DNA from: Streptomyces brasiliensis
GTDB taxonomy: Bacteria; Actinomycetota; Actinomycetes; Streptomycetales; Streptomycetaceae
Length of the DNA: 64,000 bases
Direction of reading: 5' to 3'
NCBI RefSeq assembly: GCF_014647875.1
Contig: NZ_BMQA01000006.1
Coordinates: forward strand, 62,001-126,000
The notes under the pieces were generated by a model. The model saw only the letters and a program-made list of their open reading frames with translations, ran no database searches and was not told the origin of the DNA. A program made the translations under genes and the position numbers. This document shows positions 60,266 through 64,000 of the stretch, in pieces (position 1 is the stretch's first letter; each line of letters begins with the position of its first letter).

Positions 60266-61933
60266 ATGGCCGACAACGTCACCTCGCTGTTCCGCAGCAC
60301 AGCGGCGCACAGCCCGTCGATGGCGGCGCTGACGCGAGAGGGCGGCGAAGGTGCCGGGCCGGTGGACTTCTGCATCCCCTGCAACCCGTACTTCCCCACA
60401 CCGGCGATGTTCGAGGAGATGGCGGCACGCCTGCGCGACATCGTCACGTACTACCCCAGCAGCGCCGACACGATCACGGCGGAGCTGTGCGCCCTGCTCC
60501 GACTACCACCGCAATGCGTGGCCATGGGCAACGGCTCCACAGAACTGATCACCTGGATCGACCACTTGCTGGTACGCGAGTCCCTGTCGATCCCCGTCCC
60601 GACATTCGGCCGCTGGACCGACCAGCCGATGGAGACGGGCAAGCGGGTGGACATGTTCCCGCTCCAGGAGTCGAACGGCTTCGCCCTGGACCTGGCGGCG
60701 TACGCGGAGTTCATCCGCGCACGGGGCACCCGCGTCGCAGTCGTCTGCAACCCGAACAACCCGGACGGCGGCTACGTCCCCCGGCACTCGGTCGTGCAGT
60801 TCATGGACGCGTTGGCGGACCTGGACCTGGTGGTGATCGACGAGTCGTTCCTGGAGTTCGCCGACGCGGAGGCGGAACCGAGCGTAGTCCAGGAGGCGAT
60901 GCTGCGCCCGAACGTGATCGTGCTGCGCAGCCTGGGCAAGAACTTCGGCCTGCACGGCATCCGCTTCGGCTACCTGGTGGCGAACCCCGCCCTGGCCGGC
61001 CGGATACGGCGGATGCTCCCGAAGTGGAACCTCAACTCCTTCGCGGAACATGTGGTGTTCATGCTGAAGGAACACGGAGCGGAGTACACGCAGAGTCTCC
61101 ACCAGGTACGCAGGGACCGCCTGGAGATGGCCAGTCACCTCTCGGCCCTCCCCGGCCTCACGGTCTACCCCTCCCAGGGCAACTTCCTCTTCGTGCGCCT
61201 TCCCGTGGGCGCCGAGGGCACGGTGGTCCGGGACCGGATGCTCACCGAGCACCGGATCCTGGTCCGCGAGTGCGGCAACAAGATCGGCTCTTCCAGCCGC
61301 TTCCTGCGGCTCGTGGTGCGCCCCCAGGTGGACGTGCGTCGCCTGGTGTCCGGCCTGGAACAGGTGCTCTACGGGTCCAGGAGGGGAGCCTCCGTACCCG
61401 AGCTGGGTACAGGGACCAACTACAGCTCGGGTACGGCGGCAGTGGACAGACTGGTGAGCGAAACGAACGGCACGGGGATCCCGGGCCTGGCGGGACTGGC
61501 AGCACAGGGGCTCGCCGGTCCGGCCTTCACCCCGGCCGCCGCAGGCACCGGCATGCCGCTCCCCACCGCGGCGCAACAGCCCGGCGGGATGCCGATGCCG
61601 GCGGCGGCGGCCCAGGCGATACCGGCACCGATGCCCATGCCGACCCCGGTTCCGGCGCCGATGCCGATGCCGGTGGCGGCCCCGACTCCCGCACCCATGC
61701 CCGCACCGGTTCCCCCATTCGTACCGGCACCAGCCGCCGGCCCCGGTCCCGTACCCGTCGCCGTACCGCCACCCGGTCCCACACCCCCCGGCGTCCCGGC
61801 CCGCGGCGGCCTCACCGCCGCCCAGGTCCGAGGCATGACGGCCCCGCCGCACGGCCTGACCCCGGCCCCGGCAACGGGCTGGCCCAACGCCCAGAGCTGG
61901 CCGAACCCGGCGGGGATGGGCCAGGTGGGCTGA
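60266..61933 (+). CDS. Aminotransferase (class I/II, HisC-like) with Pro/Met-rich tail
   Basis: A 555-aa protein. Residues 1-375 are a PLP fold-type I aminotransferase: VAMGNGSTELI, CNPNNPDGGY (Asn165), VVIDESF (Asp192), SLGKNFGLHGIRFGYL (Lys225 binds PLP; Arg233 the phosphate). It resembles histidinol-phosphate or threonine-phosphate aminotransferases. The last 170 residues are low-complexity Pro/Ala/Met/Gly (PMPMPTPVPAPMPMPVAAPT), unusual for this family. ATG at 60266 with GGAGG. Product and role unknown. Confidence 0.85.
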   Translation: MADNVTSLFRSTAAHSPSMAALTREGGEGAGPVDFCIPCNPYFPTPAMFEEMAARLRDIVTYYPSSADTITAELCALLRLPPQCVAMGNGSTELITWIDHLLVRESLSIPVPTFGRWTDQPMETGKRVDMFPLQESNGFALDLAAYAEFIRARGTRVAVVCNPNNPDGGYVPRHSVVQFMDALADLDLVVIDESFLEFADAEAEPSVVQEAMLRPNVIVLRSLGKNFGLHGIRFGYLVANPALAGRIRRMLPKWNLNSFAEHVVFMLKEHGAEYTQSLHQVRRDRLEMASHLSALPGLTVYPSQGNFLFVRLPVGAEGTVVRDRMLTEHRILVRECGNKIGSSSRFLRLVVRPQVDVRRLVSGLEQVLYGSRRGASVPELGTGTNYSSGTAAVDRLVSETNGTGIPGLAGLAAQGLAGPAFTPAAAGTGMPLPTAAQQPGGMPMPAAAAQAIPAPMPMPTPVPAPMPMPVAAPTPAPMPAPVPPFVPAPAAGPGPVPVAVPPPGPTPPGVPARGGLTAAQVRGMTAPPHGLTPAPATGWPNAQSWPNPAGMGQVG

Positions 61934-62034
61934 GAAGAGCCGGAAGGCACGCCACCTCCCCGAATCCCCCCGCACGCCAGGCATTTGACACACAACGGCA
62001 GATTTCACAACAAGCCGGTACCGCCCGAGATCGC

Positions 62035-62493
62035 CTACGGGTTCTCCCAAGCCCCCGGCTCCGCCGCGAGTTCCCGCACCGGCTCCGGCAGTGCCCCCGT
62101 CGCCAGGTCCGAGACCGTGACCCCCTCCAGGATCTTGCGGACGTTCGCGCGCAGGGCGATCCAGAGCGGGAGCAGGGGTTCGGCCGTGCCCGTGTAGGAG
62201 AGCCCCGTCGGGCGTTCCCCCCGCACCGAGACGATCGGGCCGTCGACCGCGCGGATCACGTCGGCGACCGTGATCAGTGTCGCCTCCCTGGCCAGGCGGT
62301 AGCCGCCGCCCCCGCCACGCCGGCTGTCCACGATTCCGGCGCGCCGGAGGTCGCCGAGGATGCCTTCCAAGAACTTGTGCGGGATACCCTGTTCGGCGGC
62401 GATTTCCTCTGCCTTCACCGGGGCGTCACCATGCCGTACGGCCAGCTCGAGAGCCGCCCGTACCGCGTAATCCGCCCGCGCCGAGATCCTCAT
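62035..62493 (-). CDS. Rrf2 family transcriptional regulator
   Basis: A 152-aa Rrf2 winged-helix protein: MRISARADYAVRAALELAVRHGDAPVKAEEIAAEQGIPHKFLEGILGDLRRAGIVDSRRGGGGGYRLAREA. No Cys is present, so it cannot hold the [2Fe-2S] cluster of IscR or NsrR and must sense something else, or nothing. ATG at 62493 agrees with family N-termini. It diverges from the beta-galactosidase gene. Confidence 0.9.
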   Translation of the reverse strand: MRISARADYAVRAALELAVRHGDAPVKAEEIAAEQGIPHKFLEGILGDLRRAGIVDSRRGGGGGYRLAREATLITVADVIRAVDGPIVSVRGERPTGLSYTGTAEPLLPLWIALRANVRKILEGVTVSDLATGALPEPVRELAAEPGAWENP

Positions 62494-62544
62494 GGGTCCA
62501 TTGTGGGCCGTGTGACCGTGGAGAATGGCCGGACCCGCGCCCCG

Positions 62545-62561
62545 TAGGATCGCCACGGAGG
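62545..62561 (+). promoter_or_regulatory. -10 and ribosome-binding site before the beta-galactosidase gene
   Basis: TAGGAT (62545-62550) followed by GGAGG (62557-62561) and TTG at 62567. The leader would be about 10 nt. Confidence 0.5.
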
Positions 62562-62566
62562 AACCC

Positions 62567-64000
62567 TTGGCGCTCAGCAGACGTTCATTCAGTGCCCTGG
62601 CCGGCTCGGCCGCACTCGGCTTCGCCCTGGGCGGCAGCGGCGGCCCCGGGGCACCTTCGGCGTACGCCGCGCGCAGTGTGCCGACCGGTCCCGCGCCGGC
62701 CCCGCCCGGCGCGGACGGACGCACACACACGATCGGGTACGACCACTACTCGCTGCTGGTGGACGGCAGACGCCTGGTCGTGTGGTCCGGTGAGATGCAT
62801 CCCTTCCGGCTGCCCAGCCCCTCCCTGTGGCGCGATGTGCTCCAGAAGATGCGAGCCCATGGATACAACGCCGTCAGTATCTATGTGTCCTGGAATGTCC
62901 ATTCCCCTGCCCCGGGACAGTACGATTTCACCGGCGTCCGGGATCTGGGTCTCTTCCTGCGCACCGCCACGGAGACCGGGCTCTACGTCATCGTGCGTCC
63001 CGGGCCCTACATCAACGCCGAGATCGACGGCGGCGGCTTCCCCGGCTGGCTCACCGCCACCAAGGGAACCGCCCGGACCGCCGACCCCACCTACCTGTCG
63101 CACGTCGACGAGTGGTTCACCGCCGTGAACCGGATCATCCGGCGGCATCTGTTCACCGAGGGCCGCGGCACCGTACTGCTGTACCAGATCGAGAACGAGT
63201 ACGACGCCCACGTCACCGACGGCACCGGCCGCTCCTACATGTCCCATTTGTACGAGAAGGTGCGCCGGGACGGGATCGACGTGCCCCTCTTCCACAATGA
63301 CAAGGGGCGCAACGGGTACTGGGTCCCCGGGGCGTTCGACACCCACGGTGAGAGCGGTGGGTGGCTGTACGGGTTCGACGGGTATCCGTCACCCTCCCAG
63401 GTGCCGCCCGACTGGGGGCACTTCGGCGTCGGCGGGGCCAAGGGCGGCGCCACGGCCAGTCCGCGTACGCCCGGGTTCGTGCCCGAGTTCGGGGGCGGCT
63501 GGTTCGATCCGTGGGGCGGGGTGGAGTTCCAGGGGAAGGGGTACGCCGAGTCGCGGCGCACCCGGGACGCGGCCTACGAGCGGCGTTTCTGTCTGACCAA
63601 CCTCGCCAACGGGCTCACGCTGCACAACGTCTACATGGCCTTCGGCGGCACCTCCTGGGGCTGGCTGCCCGCGCCGGTCGTCTACACGTCGTACGACTAC
63701 GGCGCAGCCATCGACGAGGCCCGCAACGTCACCCCCAAGGCGGCCCCGATGCACGAGCTCGGGCACATGGTCCAGCGCGTGCCCGACTTCGCCAAGCTCG
63801 ACAAGGCGGCATCGGTCGAAGCCGCGGACCTGAAGGTCTACCACCTCACCAACCCCGACACCGCGGCCCATGTGTACGTCGTCCGCAACGACGGGGACGA
63901 GGAGGTCACTTCCACGCTGCCGACCGACGCCGGCGAGCTCCAGCTCACCGTCCCGGCCCATGACGCCCGGCTGCTGACCACCGGGCTCTCCCTCGGCAAG
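62567..64000 (+). CDS. GH35 beta-galactosidase, Tat-exported (partial, runs off the window)
   Basis: 478 codons seen; the 3' end is outside. The N-terminus LALSRRSFSALAGSAALGFAL is a Tat signal. The GH35 barrel follows with the catalytic acid Glu209 in LLYQIENEYDA and the nucleophile Glu in FVPEFGGGWFDPWGG. SGEMHPFRLP and VIVRPGPYINAEIDGGGFPGWL are GH35 motifs. It would cleave terminal beta-galactosides outside the cell. TTG start at 62567 behind GGAGG. Confidence 0.9.
   Translation, partial: MALSRRSFSALAGSAALGFALGGSGGPGAPSAYAARSVPTGPAPAPPGADGRTHTIGYDHYSLLVDGRRLVVWSGEMHPFRLPSPSLWRDVLQKMRAHGYNAVSIYVSWNVHSPAPGQYDFTGVRDLGLFLRTATETGLYVIVRPGPYINAEIDGGGFPGWLTATKGTARTADPTYLSHVDEWFTAVNRIIRRHLFTEGRGTVLLYQIENEYDAHVTDGTGRSYMSHLYEKVRRDGIDVPLFHNDKGRNGYWVPGAFDTHGESGGWLYGFDGYPSPSQVPPDWGHFGVGGAKGGATASPRTPGFVPEFGGGWFDPWGGVEFQGKGYAESRRTRDAAYERRFCLTNLANGLTLHNVYMAFGGTSWGWLPAPVVYTSYDYGAAIDEARNVTPKAAPMHELGHMVQRVPDFAKLDKAASVEAADLKVYHLTNPDTAAHVYVVRNDGDEEVTSTLPTDAGELQLTVPAHDARLLTTGLSLGK

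Overview
The window is high-GC actinobacterial DNA, almost certainly from a Streptomyces chromosome. GTG and TTG starts are frequent, many genes look leaderless, CDSs lie close together, and intergenic repeats of types I know from streptomycetes are present. The order TerD / peroxiredoxin / DUF3052 / aceE and fasR-fabD-fabH-acpP-fabF / DUF3145 matches what I remember of the SCO2360s-SCO2410s segment of S. coelicolor. That comparison is from memory; no search was run.

Layout. 1-5.2 kb: a gene tail, DedA membrane protein, PhoD-like phosphatase, secreted HNH nuclease, a yybP-ykoY type (manganese) riboswitch in front of a GDT1/TMEM165 transporter, and a HAD phosphatase. 5.7-11.7 kb: universal stress protein, a lactonase-like beta-propeller, then an operon of zinc alcohol dehydrogenase, GH15 glucoamylase-like protein and a divergent glucose-6-phosphate dehydrogenase. 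A perfect 40-bp palindrome and a tRNA-Val(UAC) follow. 12-15.1 kb: DUF4097 lipoprotein, coiled-coil membrane protein, DUF4383 protein and FmdB zinc ribbon. 15.3-24.2 kb: a tellurium-resistance-type (Ter) stress locus with three TerD proteins, one TerA-like protein, a DUF475/TerC membrane protein and the ter-associated biosynthetic genes (HAD phosphatase, 831-aa double phosphoribosyltransferase fusion, HpcH/CitE-type lyase). 24.3-28.6 kb: peroxiredoxin, DUF3052 and pyruvate dehydrogenase E1.

28.8-36.1 kb: MFS exporter with divergent TetR regulator, alpha/beta hydrolase, DUF4429-SHOCT protein, MerR regulator with a textbook operator, GNAT acetyltransferase, serine hydrolase and pirin. 36.3-41.9 kb: the FasR-controlled fatty acid synthase operon, ended by a 20-bp perfect hairpin, then DUF3145. 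42-51.5 kb: SGNH lipoprotein, aldose epimerase, small membrane protein, a frameshifted RidA gene, secreted pyroglutamyl-peptidase-like protein, EI24 protein, MarR regulator with divergent oxidoreductase, Ohr and two poorly known proteins. 51.7-60.1 kb: an apparent sugar-oxidation and uptake cluster (enolase-superfamily dehydratase, zinc dehydrogenase, U32-like TIM barrel, XylFGH-type ABC importer, Tat-exported epimerase). A shared, previously unnoticed-looking operator motif stands before its first gene and before the U32-like gene. 60.3-64 kb: aminotransferase with a Pro/Met-rich tail, Rrf2 regulator and a truncated GH35 beta-galactosidase.

The signals I find most worth checking are the riboswitch with two mutually exclusive downstream pairings, the shared three-half-site operator in the sugar cluster, the in-frame MITE-like repeat inside the Ter phosphoribosyltransferase gene, the set of predicted leaderless genes, and the G6PDH that lacks a usually conserved active-site lysine.
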